A stretch of DNA of 64,000 nucleotides from Colwellia ponticola. Its GTDB lineage: Bacteria > Pseudomonadota > Gammaproteobacteria > Enterobacterales > Alteromonadaceae. Positions 43,489 to 51,741 of the stretch are shown piece by piece. The notes under the pieces are model-generated. The model saw only the letters and a program-made list of their open reading frames with translations. It did not search any database and had not been told where the DNA came from. Positions within the stretch are counted from its first letter, which is position 1, and every line of letters begins with the position of its first letter. The DNA is taken from positions 310,001-374,000 of the forward strand of contig NZ_SZVP01000002.1 in NCBI RefSeq assembly GCF_005885605.1, written 5' to 3'. The translations under genes were made by a program, and so were the position numbers.

Positions 43489-45861
43489 ATGGCAAATAGT
43501 TACCAGCGCTATAAAACGCTTACCGATAAAGAGCTAGAAACACAAAACGTTAAACGACTAGATTTAGGTATCTATGAAATTGAATGGGGTGAAGAGCATA
43601 GTTTTGATTGGGTTTGTCAGGAACAAGATGAAAGGCAAACTATTACTCGCCACAATGAACGTATTATTGGGGCAATGGCGTTAGTCAATCAAGGTTATAA
43701 AAACCATTTTTTGACGGTAGACTTAGAGCATGTTATTCAAATTTCCAATAATAAAGATGGGCGATTAGTTAAAAAGTTAACTGGCCATAGCGGAAAAATT
43801 GTCGGACTCATTGAACTTCCTAAAGGTAATTTACTGTCTGTTAGCTTAGATGGAACAATTAAACATTGGGATATGAAAAGTTATAAATGTATTGCCACTA
43901 TTGAAGCTGATGTTAGCTGTTTAGATGATGTTGATTTTGCTAATGCGACCACACTGATCACTAAGAATAAGTCGGATACTAAATTATGGAAGTTAACCGG
44001 CAAGTTACTGGTTGAATTAACCGGATTTACTAAACCGATAGAGTACATTAAGCAATTTACATCAGACACTTGGATTGTTAAGCCTGAGAAAGAAAACCCG
44101 AGCCAATGGTCAGGTAAAGGTGAATTACTTCATCAGTTTAAATTTTCTTTTTCTCCTCGTACCGATGTACTGGAGTTAGATAATTTTCAGCTGTTAATTA
44201 AAGATACTAAAAATATACTCCAGTTGTGGTCAAAAGAAGGGCAATTGTTAGAAAAACATGTCAAAGACAGTAGTATGACAGATTACTTTGATAAGTTAGT
44301 CACTGCTAACAAGAAGACCGAAGATTGGCTTGAGTCACATAATAGTGCCGATGATTACCCGCTAACCTGTAATAGTTTTGAGTTAGGAGATTACCGTTTA
44401 AAGAGTGGTAAAGAAGAGATTGAAAAACAAGACTTATTGTTCAAGAAAAGCAGCAGCAATCGTACTATTTGGGACTTCTTTTATCGACCAATAGAAAGAA
44501 ATATAAAAACGGCATTAAAAGAAAATATTGATTTGGCGCGTCAAGCAGAAGAAGCGTTAACACTCGAAAAAACTAACACAGAAAAACGTATTAAACAGCA
44601 TAGCAGTAAGCGAAAATTTGCTAAATTTTCAGCATTTTTCTTCTTCCTGTTTGCCACTGTTATTGGCGCAATTGGTGTAGTGGCGCTGCATTTAACGGAT
44701 AATTTTGATCTGTTAGTCAATACAATAGGTCCTGTTGTAGATAAAGTATTTGAATCAAAAAATACCCTTAAACATATAACTCACTTAGATTTACAACGGA
44801 TATTTGCCGTAGTCACCGGCGTGATATTATTTATTTCCTTACTGTGGTTCATTCGTAACCGTCGCCAAAAAAGTAAGCAGTTGAAAAACGTTGGTAATCT
44901 TTCGATTATTGAGGTGGTTTTGACGACTTACGCTAATTTAATTGAAACGATTAAGTCACATCGCTCTGAGATACTCAATAGTTTACCTAGCTATCGAGAT
45001 AACCAGCTCTTTAGTGGTGCTAAAGTCAATGCGCTTATTGAGAACAAAATTAACAATGAAATTCAACAAGCGGCTATGCAAGAATGTAATATCGCTCAGT
45101 CAGACATTACTTATCAACGTAGTGATGGCGAAAATAGTGAACCGTTTATCTTGCAAGATTGGTCATTCATTCAAGAAAATAGGCATCCACGCCTTAATAA
45201 ACAAAATGAACAAGCGGTTCGTTTTGACGGTAATGGACAATTAGTTTATGCAGTAAGATCAATACAGTATATTTTCTTAACCAAAGAAAAAGTTGATGTG
45301 TTTTCAACTTACTATGATTTTATTGCGGATAAATACATTGGTCGTGAGTCAAACTCTTTTTACTACAAAGATGTCAGTAATGTGACTCGTAAAGATGTTC
45401 ACCGCCATCGTTTAGACCAAGAGTTAACTGGCAGTGAAATTACACTGTCAGTGACTAGTGGCGCAAAAATTAGTTTAACACTGATGAATGATGAAAGTAT
45501 TAGGGAGTTTTCTGAAACCTTAGCCGAGCATGGCAATGGTGAAGTTGAATCAGGCTCTAGCAGCGCTATCGATGCGGTTAAAGACTTACTTGCAGCAGAA
45601 GCTGCAGTGCTAACGGCAAGCTACCAAGACGACGTCGCTCATGCTGAAGAAGTCAATAATAGTCATTTAGTGAAAGTGTTAGACCTAACCCAAGAAAAGT
45701 TAATGCGTTATATCGAAGACCAAAAGGGTATTGCTAACAACTATGATGCCAGTGATTTAATCGCTACGGCTCAGTCTAAAGATAGTTTAGTTGATTTAGC
45801 CTATAAAAATATTCGTAGTCAAATAGAAAGTCATAAAAGATCTGAAGCGGCTTTAGCTTAA
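43489..45861 (+). CDS. WD40-like/two-membrane-helix/PH-like protein
   Basis: A 790-residue protein that I do not recognise as a named family. The N-terminal part (about 30-310) has WD-type blades, clearest as KLTGHSGKIVGLIEL followed by LLSVSLDGTIKHWDMKSYK. A coiled coil (about 335-375) leads to membrane helices at about 378-402 and 438-455. The C-terminal part (about 600-690) resembles bacterial PH domains, with FLTKEKVDVFSTYYDF and SNSFYYKDVSNVTRKD. The end is a helical tail. The gene lies 93 bases after the SLOG gene, separated by short AT-rich repeats of the type CAATAATAA. It may be the sensor or scaffold of the unit. Confidence 0.65.
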   Translation: MANSYQRYKTLTDKELETQNVKRLDLGIYEIEWGEEHSFDWVCQEQDERQTITRHNERIIGAMALVNQGYKNHFLTVDLEHVIQISNNKDGRLVKKLTGHSGKIVGLIELPKGNLLSVSLDGTIKHWDMKSYKCIATIEADVSCLDDVDFANATTLITKNKSDTKLWKLTGKLLVELTGFTKPIEYIKQFTSDTWIVKPEKENPSQWSGKGELLHQFKFSFSPRTDVLELDNFQLLIKDTKNILQLWSKEGQLLEKHVKDSSMTDYFDKLVTANKKTEDWLESHNSADDYPLTCNSFELGDYRLKSGKEEIEKQDLLFKKSSSNRTIWDFFYRPIERNIKTALKENIDLARQAEEALTLEKTNTEKRIKQHSSKRKFAKFSAFFFFLFATVIGAIGVVALHLTDNFDLLVNTIGPVVDKVFESKNTLKHITHLDLQRIFAVVTGVILFISLLWFIRNRRQKSKQLKNVGNLSIIEVVLTTYANLIETIKSHRSEILNSLPSYRDNQLFSGAKVNALIENKINNEIQQAAMQECNIAQSDITYQRSDGENSEPFILQDWSFIQENRHPRLNKQNEQAVRFDGNGQLVYAVRSIQYIFLTKEKVDVFSTYYDFIADKYIGRESNSFYYKDVSNVTRKDVHRHRLDQELTGSEITLSVTSGAKISLTLMNDESIREFSETLAEHGNGEVESGSSSAIDAVKDLLAAEAAVLTASYQDDVAHAEEVNNSHLVKVLDLTQEKLMRYIEDQKGIANNYDASDLIATAQSKDSLVDLAYKNIRSQIESHKRSEAALA

Positions 45862-45942
45862 TAGCCAGTCTATTAAGTTATTACCCAAGGTGAAGCTAAT
45901 CGCAGCGGAACATGTTAAAAATTTATATACGGAAAATGACAG

Positions 45943-46812
45943 ATGAAAAATATATTTTTAAGTTACAGCTCTAAAGATTCAGCCGCAGCAGTCAAAATTT
46001 TTGACGGATTAAAAGTTGCTGGCCATAAAGTGTGGTTTGCGCCAAAAAATATTTTAGGTGGTGAGAATTACGCTGAAAATATTGAAGAGGGCATTGAACA
46101 ATGTGAGCTTTTTGTTCTACTTGCTTCTAAGCACTCTATTGGTAATAAATTATTAAAGGTAGAAGCATCTGAAGATGTCGGTAATGAAATACAACTAGCT
46201 AAAGATAAAGGGTTAAAAATAATTCCGTTAACATTGGATAATAGCTTGGTGTCAGGCGCTAAAGGCGGAAATAATTATCATTTTAGTCGTAAACAACGCA
46301 TAGATATCGCCGTTTCATTAGACTCAGGTGATTTTTCCCCTATTATTGAAAAAATCATAGCAACAGCAGATGCCATTGAGACTAAAAGTTTAGATTTACA
46401 ATATATAGAAACAGCAGAGAGAGATTTGATTATTGGTGATTTTGAGCAATCTATTCGTGCACTAGGGCAATACAGTTTTGCCGATAAGCATGTTGCGCGA
46501 GTAGAGTTTATTAGGTTAATTGCCAATTTATTACGTAAAGGTATAAAAAATCTTAATATTAGTGAAGCAGACGAGTTTACTGCTGAGTTCGAGCGATTAC
46601 GTCATACTAAAATGGCCTCGTCGGCAGCCTATATGTTAGCAATATTGAAGCTCTTTTGTTACCAACCTAAAGGTTTTAAAAATACCATTGAGGATTTTTC
46701 TGCATTAAAAAATTCAGTAAAATCATTTGAACCTATTGAGGTTAAATATCGCTTTGTTGCCGATAAATTGTTACCGGCAGATAGTCAGTTTGCTATTGAA
46801 TGGTTGATATAG
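45943..46812 (+). CDS. TIR-domain protein
   Basis: A 289-residue protein. Residues 1 to about 140 are a TIR domain: KNIFLSYSSKDSAAAVKIFD, KVWFAPKNILGGENYAENIEEGI, in parts, and CELFVLLASKHS. The glutamate expected for NADase activity is probably E82 in GNEIQLAKDKGLKIIPL, after a short insertion compared with simple TIR proteins. Residues about 150-289 are helical with no recognised domain. It follows the WD40-like gene by 81 bases and is closed by a strong terminator. Bacterial TIR proteins often degrade NAD or make cyclic ADP-ribose signals in defence; activity is inferred here. Confidence 0.88.
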   Translation: MKNIFLSYSSKDSAAAVKIFDGLKVAGHKVWFAPKNILGGENYAENIEEGIEQCELFVLLASKHSIGNKLLKVEASEDVGNEIQLAKDKGLKIIPLTLDNSLVSGAKGGNNYHFSRKQRIDIAVSLDSGDFSPIIEKIIATADAIETKSLDLQYIETAERDLIIGDFEQSIRALGQYSFADKHVARVEFIRLIANLLRKGIKNLNISEADEFTAEFERLRHTKMASSAAYMLAILKLFCYQPKGFKNTIEDFSALKNSVKSFEPIEVKYRFVADKLLPADSQFAIEWLI

Positions 46813-46869
46813 TTACTTTTAAGGTAAACAACTTAATAGTATCGTAAGTAGTAAACGTATTAAAAACAT

Positions 46870-46906
46870 AAGCCTAATTGTATTAATAAACAGTTAGGCT
46901 TTTTTA
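46870..46906 (+). terminator. Rho-independent terminator after the TIR gene
   Basis: AAGCCTAA pairs with TTAGGCTT around a 16-base loop and is followed by TTTTT. It lies about 60 bases after the TIR stop, so it closes the three-gene SLOG-WD40-TIR unit and separates it from the helicase gene. Confidence 0.85.
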
Positions 46907-47029
46907 TTGTTCATGTGTTTAACAGGGCAAAGGGCTGGTGATAATTTTTTGTTGATAGAATTAACTAACTAACAGGCCATAACTACGTTAAAATAGCGGT
47001 AATTTTTACCTTTTGAGCCCTTTTATTTG

Positions 47030-48364
47030 ATGACCTCTGTTACCGACCCTGCAAACTTTACCACTTCTTTTGCCACTTCCTTTAGCGAGTTAGGCCTTAT
47101 TTCCCCGTTATTAGCTCGACTAACTGAGCTGGAGTACCATCAGCCAACGCCTATTCAAGCACAAGCTATTCCAAGTGTTTTTGCGGGGCGTGATTTAATT
47201 GCTGGCGCCAATACTGGCTCGGGTAAAACAGCTACGTTTGCATTGCCGCTGTTACAGCAACTTTTTGGTCAACAATCGGCTGATAAGTCATTGGCGAGTA
47301 AAGGCAGTAAAGGTAATTATGTTGCTGGGTTAATTTTGGTGCCTACCCGTGAATTAGCGAAGCAAGTGGCTGATAGTATTCAATCGTATTCGGCACATTT
47401 TAACGGTGCTATTAAAACCGTTGCTGTGTTTGGTGGGGTATCCGTTAATAAGCAAATGCTTGCTTTACGCGGTGGTGCTGATATTTTGGTGGCAACGCCA
47501 GGACGATTACTCGATTTAATTGCGAGTAACGCTATTAAGCTTGATTTGGTGCAAACCTTAGTGCTTGATGAAGCCGACAGAATGCTAAGTCTAGGTTTTA
47601 CTGAAGAGTTGTCGGCGTTGTTAGCGTTATGCCCAAAGAAAAAACAAACTTTATTGTTTTCTGCGACTTTTCCTGAGCAAGTACAAAGCTTAACGCAAGA
47701 GTTACTGAATAACCCAGTTGAAATACAGTTACAAAGTAGTGATGCTAGTACACTAGTACAGCGAGTTTTTACCGTTAATAAAGGTGAGAAAACCGCATTA
47801 TTAGCGCATTTGATCACTTTACATCAATGGCGACAAGCGCTTATTTTTGTTAATGCTAAGCATCATTGTGAGCATTTGGCAGAAAAACTGGCTAAACGTG
47901 GTATTACCGCCGCGGTTTTTCATGGTGATAAAGGCCAAAGCGAACGTAGTCGCGTACTTGATGGTTTTAAAGCGGGTGAGATAGATGTGTTAATTGCCAC
48001 GGATATTGCCGCGCGTGGTTTAGATATTGAAAAACTACCGGTGGTAATTAACTTTAACTTACCCCGAAGCCCGGCAGATTATATGCATCGTATTGGTCGA
48101 AGTGGCCGTGCTGGTGAGGTGGGCTTGGCTTTGTCTTTAATTGATCATGAAGATTATCATCACTTTACAGTGATCGAAAAGAAAAATAAAATTCGTCTTG
48201 AACGTGAGCAGGTTGAAGGCTTTGAAGTGGATGAAATTACCGAAGATTCAATTTTAGCGGTAGAAAAACCCATGGCTAAGCCTGAAGGTACAGGTAAGAA
48301 AAAGCGTAAAAAGAAAGCAAGTGTTAATGCCGATATTTGGTCAGGATATTCTAAGTCAGAATAG
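47030..48364 (+). CDS. DEAD-box RNA helicase (RhlE-like)
   Basis: A 444-residue ATP-dependent RNA helicase. Visible motifs are FSELGLISPLLARL with the Q motif QPTPIQAQAIP, Walker A GANTGSGKTATFALPLLQ, PTRELAKQ, VLDEADRM, LLFSATFP, and in the second lobe VFHGDKGQSER, ATDIAARGLDI and YMHRIGRSGRAG. The C-terminal tail is lysine-rich (GKKKRKKKA), as in RhlE proteins of cold-adapted bacteria. The ATG is chosen over a TTG one codon upstream. It unwinds structured RNA, for example during ribosome assembly at low temperature. It follows the TIR terminator on the same strand. Confidence 0.93.
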   Translation: MTSVTDPANFTTSFATSFSELGLISPLLARLTELEYHQPTPIQAQAIPSVFAGRDLIAGANTGSGKTATFALPLLQQLFGQQSADKSLASKGSKGNYVAGLILVPTRELAKQVADSIQSYSAHFNGAIKTVAVFGGVSVNKQMLALRGGADILVATPGRLLDLIASNAIKLDLVQTLVLDEADRMLSLGFTEELSALLALCPKKKQTLLFSATFPEQVQSLTQELLNNPVEIQLQSSDASTLVQRVFTVNKGEKTALLAHLITLHQWRQALIFVNAKHHCEHLAEKLAKRGITAAVFHGDKGQSERSRVLDGFKAGEIDVLIATDIAARGLDIEKLPVVINFNLPRSPADYMHRIGRSGRAGEVGLALSLIDHEDYHHFTVIEKKNKIRLEREQVEGFEVDEITEDSILAVEKPMAKPEGTGKKKRKKKASVNADIWSGYSKSE

Positions 48365-48395
48365 CCATTAAAGTTTTAGCTTTTTAAAGCTTAAA

Positions 48396-49353
48396 GGTTA
48401 AACCACCAAGGTCACAGAGGCTGCGCTCACCGAGAAGACAAAAATAATATTACCGTGATGGCCTAAAGGCCAACCTACAAAGGCTGTGCAGACGGTTGTG
48501 GTATTTGTAGGTCGGGGTTTACCCCGTCAAAGATTGGAATGGTTACCATGACGGCCTAAAGGCCGACCTACACAAGGCTGTGCAGACGGTTGTGGTATTT
48601 GTAGGTCGGGCTTTAGCCCGTCAAAATCTGTCTCGTTCCCACGCTCCGCGTGGTAATGCATATTCAGGTGATGGAGATTTGTTCAGGATGACGTTGTTAG
48701 TTGTTTTTTGTAGGTCGGGGTTTACCCCGTCAAAGACTGGAATGGTTACCATGACGGCCTAAAGGCCGACCTACACAAGGCTGTGCAGACGGTTGTGGTA
48801 TTTGTAGGTCAGGTGTCTCGTTCCCACGCTCCGCGTGGTAATGCATATTCAGGTGATGGAGATTTGTTCAGGATGACGTTGTTAGTTGTTTTTTGTAGGT
48901 CGGGGTTTACCCCGTCAAAGACTGGAATGGTTACCATGACGGCCTAAAGGCCGACCTACAAAGGCTGTGCAGACGGTTGTGGTATTTGTAGGTCGGGCTT
49001 TAGCCCGTCAAAATCTGTCTCGTTCCCACGCTCTGCGTGGTAATGCATATTCAGGTGATGGAGATTTGTTCAGGATGACGTTGTTCGTTGTTTTTTGTAG
49101 GTCGGGGTTTACCCCGTCAAAGACTGGAATGGTTACCATGACGGCCTAAAGGCCGACCTACACAAGGCTGTGCAGACGGTTGTGATATTTGTAGATCAGG
49201 TGTCTCGTTCCCACGCTCCGCGTGGTAATGCATATTCAGGTGATGGAGATTTGTTCAGGATGACGTTGTTCGTTGTTTTTTGTAGGTCGGGGTTTACCCC
49301 GTCAAAGACTGGAATGGTTACCATGACGGCCTAAAGGCCGACCTACACAAGGC
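48396..49353. repeat. Composite array of palindromic repeats with a 387-base higher-order unit
   Basis: GTAGGTCGGGGTTTACCCC begins at 48507, 48710, 48895, 49097 and 49282, giving alternating periods of 203, 185, 202 and 185 bases. Every second unit has an extra GGGCTTTAGCCCGTC segment, so the true tandem unit is a dimer of 387-388 bases. Other shared blocks are CTCGTTCCCACGCTCYGCGTGG and GACGGCCTAAAGGCCGACC. Two nearly identical 60-codon frames inside it are products of the repeat and not genes. It shares blocks with the 29-kb array in the opposite orientation. Confidence 0.93.
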
Positions 49354-49448
49354 GTAGGTTGTGGCTTTTGCTGAAAGTGTGATTGATGCTTGCCTCGACA
49401 AAGAGCTGATTTTTAAACCAATAACAATAATAAATTAGACACAGATAA

Positions 49449-49859
49449 ATGATTAAACCGCTTTCCTCAATGCCTATGGCGTTATTAACCTTACTTGTGT
49501 TTTTATCTAGCAACAGCTTGGCACAAGCTAAGCCTACTGAGTTGGCAGTACCAGATAAGTGGCATGAGGCTGATTTTGTTAAGGCTTATTGTTCAGGTGA
49601 AATTGAGCATATATTGCCCGATAGAACGCGGGTAGATTGTTTAACCGATACACATGCCATTGAGTATGATTGGGGCAAAAAGTGGGCTGAATCGTTAGGC
49701 CAAGCACTGTTTTATTCGGCGATGACCGGTAAAAAAGCCGGCATTGTGTTAATTGTTAACCCAAGAACCAAAGAACGCTTTTTAAAGCGTTTAAATAAAG
49801 CCATTGTTGATAATAAACTTAATGTTGATGTGTGGACTGTGCCTAATCAAAAAAGCTAA
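49449..49859 (+). CDS. Exported protein with a possible restriction-nuclease-like fold
   Basis: A 136-residue protein with a signal peptide (about residues 1-27, ending SLAQA). The mature part has the segment RVDCLTDTHAIEYDW, then KKWAESLGQALFYSAMTGKK and AGIVLIV. The spacing of Asp, Glu-x-(Asp) and the following Gln resembles archaeal Holliday-resolvase or PD-(D/E)XK folds, with the usual lysine replaced by Asp or Trp. Conserved in gammaproteobacteria to my knowledge, but with no established function. No clear ribosome-binding site precedes the first ATG. It stands alone after the repeat array. Confidence 0.6.
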   Translation: MIKPLSSMPMALLTLLVFLSSNSLAQAKPTELAVPDKWHEADFVKAYCSGEIEHILPDRTRVDCLTDTHAIEYDWGKKWAESLGQALFYSAMTGKKAGIVLIVNPRTKERFLKRLNKAIVDNKLNVDVWTVPNQKS

Positions 49860-50138
49860 TCGTCTTGCTATGTTATCGCTCACTTCTCTTGCCTCTTCAC
49901 ATTCTTAGTATTACTACTGTTATTCGTTGCCGTAAATAATAACCCATTGATATATCCCCCTTCTTAACGTTTTTATACGTGCTGTAGACTAAAGATTTAC
50001 CCTAATGGGCTGTGCGCGCACTGCTTTTGAACTAGAATGGGGTTATCGCTCTTGTTATGTTGAGGTAAAGCTTTTAGTTGTCTAAAGCTTAGTAAATAAA
50101 CGTCAGCGAACAAAGAGTAAAACGCATTTAATTTATCA

Positions 50139-51608
50139 ATGAGTAATATTATGACTGATTCGAAAAAAAGTAGTGCCGCTGAAAAAAGTACAGCCCCTAA
50201 AAAAGTGCCTAAAGCAGCTAAAGCCTCGAAAATACTCAATGTGGTCAATCCTTTTGACCAATCTATTATCGGCTCGGTGCCTACGGTAACCTGGAATAAT
50301 ATTGACAAGCTTTTAGCAACGTCTTATCAGCTACATAAAGATACAGAGCAGTGGTTACCCGCTTTTGAACGAATAAGTATTCTTAAAAAAACAGCCGTAT
50401 TAATGTCACAAAGAGCGGATGAGTTAGCGTTGTTAATTGCTAACGAGGGGGGGAAACCACTTGCCGATGCACGCGTTGAAGTAGCTCGCGCTATTGATGG
50501 GGTAGGGCTTTGTGTACAAGAAATTGCTCACTTAACGGGTAGTCAAATCCCGATGGATTTAACCCAAGCAGGGGCGGGTAGGATAGCCTATAGCACTAAA
50601 GAGCCTACTGGTGTGGTCGTTGCGGTTTCTGCGTTTAATCATCCGTTAAACTTAATTGTTCACCAAGTGGCTCCTGCTATTGCTACTGGCTGTCCGGTGT
50701 TAGTTAAACCGGCGCGCGATACACCATTATCCTGTAAGGTTTTTGTTGATATGTTGCATGAAGCTGGCTTACCACCACCGTGGTGTCATTTTGTTGTTTG
50801 TGATACCGCTACGTCTGAAAAAATGATTACTGATCCCCGTGTCGCTTTTTTCAGCTTTATTGGATCAGCTAACGTAGGTTGGATGTTGCGCGCTAAGTTA
50901 GCCCCCGGTACGCGTTGTGCGTTAGAGCATGGCGGTGTTGCGCCAGTTATTATTGACGAAAGTGCAGACATTGAGGAGATGATCCCAAGTTTACTTAAAG
51001 GGGGCTTTTATCATTCTGGTCAGGTGTGTGTCTCGGTGCAGCGTATTTTTGCGCCAAAAAGTAACGTAAAAGCCATTGCCCAATTACTCGCTGACGGTGC
51101 AGCAAAATTGATTGTTGGTAATGCTATTGATGAGTTTACCGAGTGTGGTCCGCTTATTCGTCCTAAAGAAGTTGACCGCGTTGAAGCCTGGGTTGATGAA
51201 GCCGTAGCGGCAGGTGCAAAACTATTAACGGGTGGTAAACGTTTAAGTAATACCACTTATGCGCCAACCGTATTACTTGATCCACCTGTTGATGCCAAAG
51301 TATCTACCATGGAAATTTTTGGTCCGGTCGTTTGTGTGTATGGTTATAGCGATATTAACAAGGCTATTGCTCAAGCAAACTCATTAGACTATGCCTTTCA
51401 AGCTTCGGTGTTTACTAAAGATCTTGATGTGGCGATGAAAACAATACGTGCTTTAGATGCTACTGCGGTTATGGTCAATGACCATAGCGCTTTTCGTGTT
51501 GACTGGATGCCTTTTGCTGGGCGTAAACATTCTGGCTATAACACAGGCGGTATTGCGTATACTATGCAGGATATGTCGCAAGATAAAATGGCGGTGATTA
51601 AGCTATAG
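50139..51608 (+). CDS. NAD(P)-dependent aldehyde dehydrogenase
   Basis: A 489-residue aldehyde dehydrogenase. Visible are the cofactor region FSFIGSANVGWMLRAKLAPG, the glutamate in CALEHGG, and the catalytic cysteine in FYHSGQVCVSVQRIFAP (about residue 300). The C-terminal MEIFGPVVCVYGY and FAGRKHSGYNTGG are typical of the broad family. The first 25 residues are a lysine- and serine-rich extension; the real start may be the ATG at 50151. It is a single-gene transcript that converges with a chemoreceptor gene. The aldehyde substrate is not evident. Confidence 0.9.
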   Translation: MSNIMTDSKKSSAAEKSTAPKKVPKAAKASKILNVVNPFDQSIIGSVPTVTWNNIDKLLATSYQLHKDTEQWLPAFERISILKKTAVLMSQRADELALLIANEGGKPLADARVEVARAIDGVGLCVQEIAHLTGSQIPMDLTQAGAGRIAYSTKEPTGVVVAVSAFNHPLNLIVHQVAPAIATGCPVLVKPARDTPLSCKVFVDMLHEAGLPPPWCHFVVCDTATSEKMITDPRVAFFSFIGSANVGWMLRAKLAPGTRCALEHGGVAPVIIDESADIEEMIPSLLKGGFYHSGQVCVSVQRIFAPKSNVKAIAQLLADGAAKLIVGNAIDEFTECGPLIRPKEVDRVEAWVDEAVAAGAKLLTGGKRLSNTTYAPTVLLDPPVDAKVSTMEIFGPVVCVYGYSDINKAIAQANSLDYAFQASVFTKDLDVAMKTIRALDATAVMVNDHSAFRVDWMPFAGRKHSGYNTGGIAYTMQDMSQDKMAVIKL

Positions 51609-51652
51609 TTTATTGAGCTATAGTTTTATTTAGCTTGGTATTTACGAGCAAA

Positions 51653-51680
51653 AAAAAGGTCAACTTATGTTGACCTTTTT
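51653..51680. terminator. Bidirectional terminator between convergent genes
   Basis: AAAAAGGTCAAC pairs perfectly with GTTGACCTTTTT around a TTAT loop, with A- and T-runs at both ends. It serves both the aldehyde dehydrogenase and the convergent chemoreceptor gene. Confidence 0.9.
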
Positions 51681-51741
51681 GCTATGACTATTTTGCTAGC
51701 ACTAAATTATAGTGTGATAGCCGTTCACTACAGTTTGAATT

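Noticed and set aside
48580..49149. Two nearly identical 60-codon frames starting MQTVVVFVGRALARQ
   Set aside because: They lie exactly one 387-base repeat unit apart inside the palindromic array and consist only of repeat sequence. They have no ribosome-binding site.
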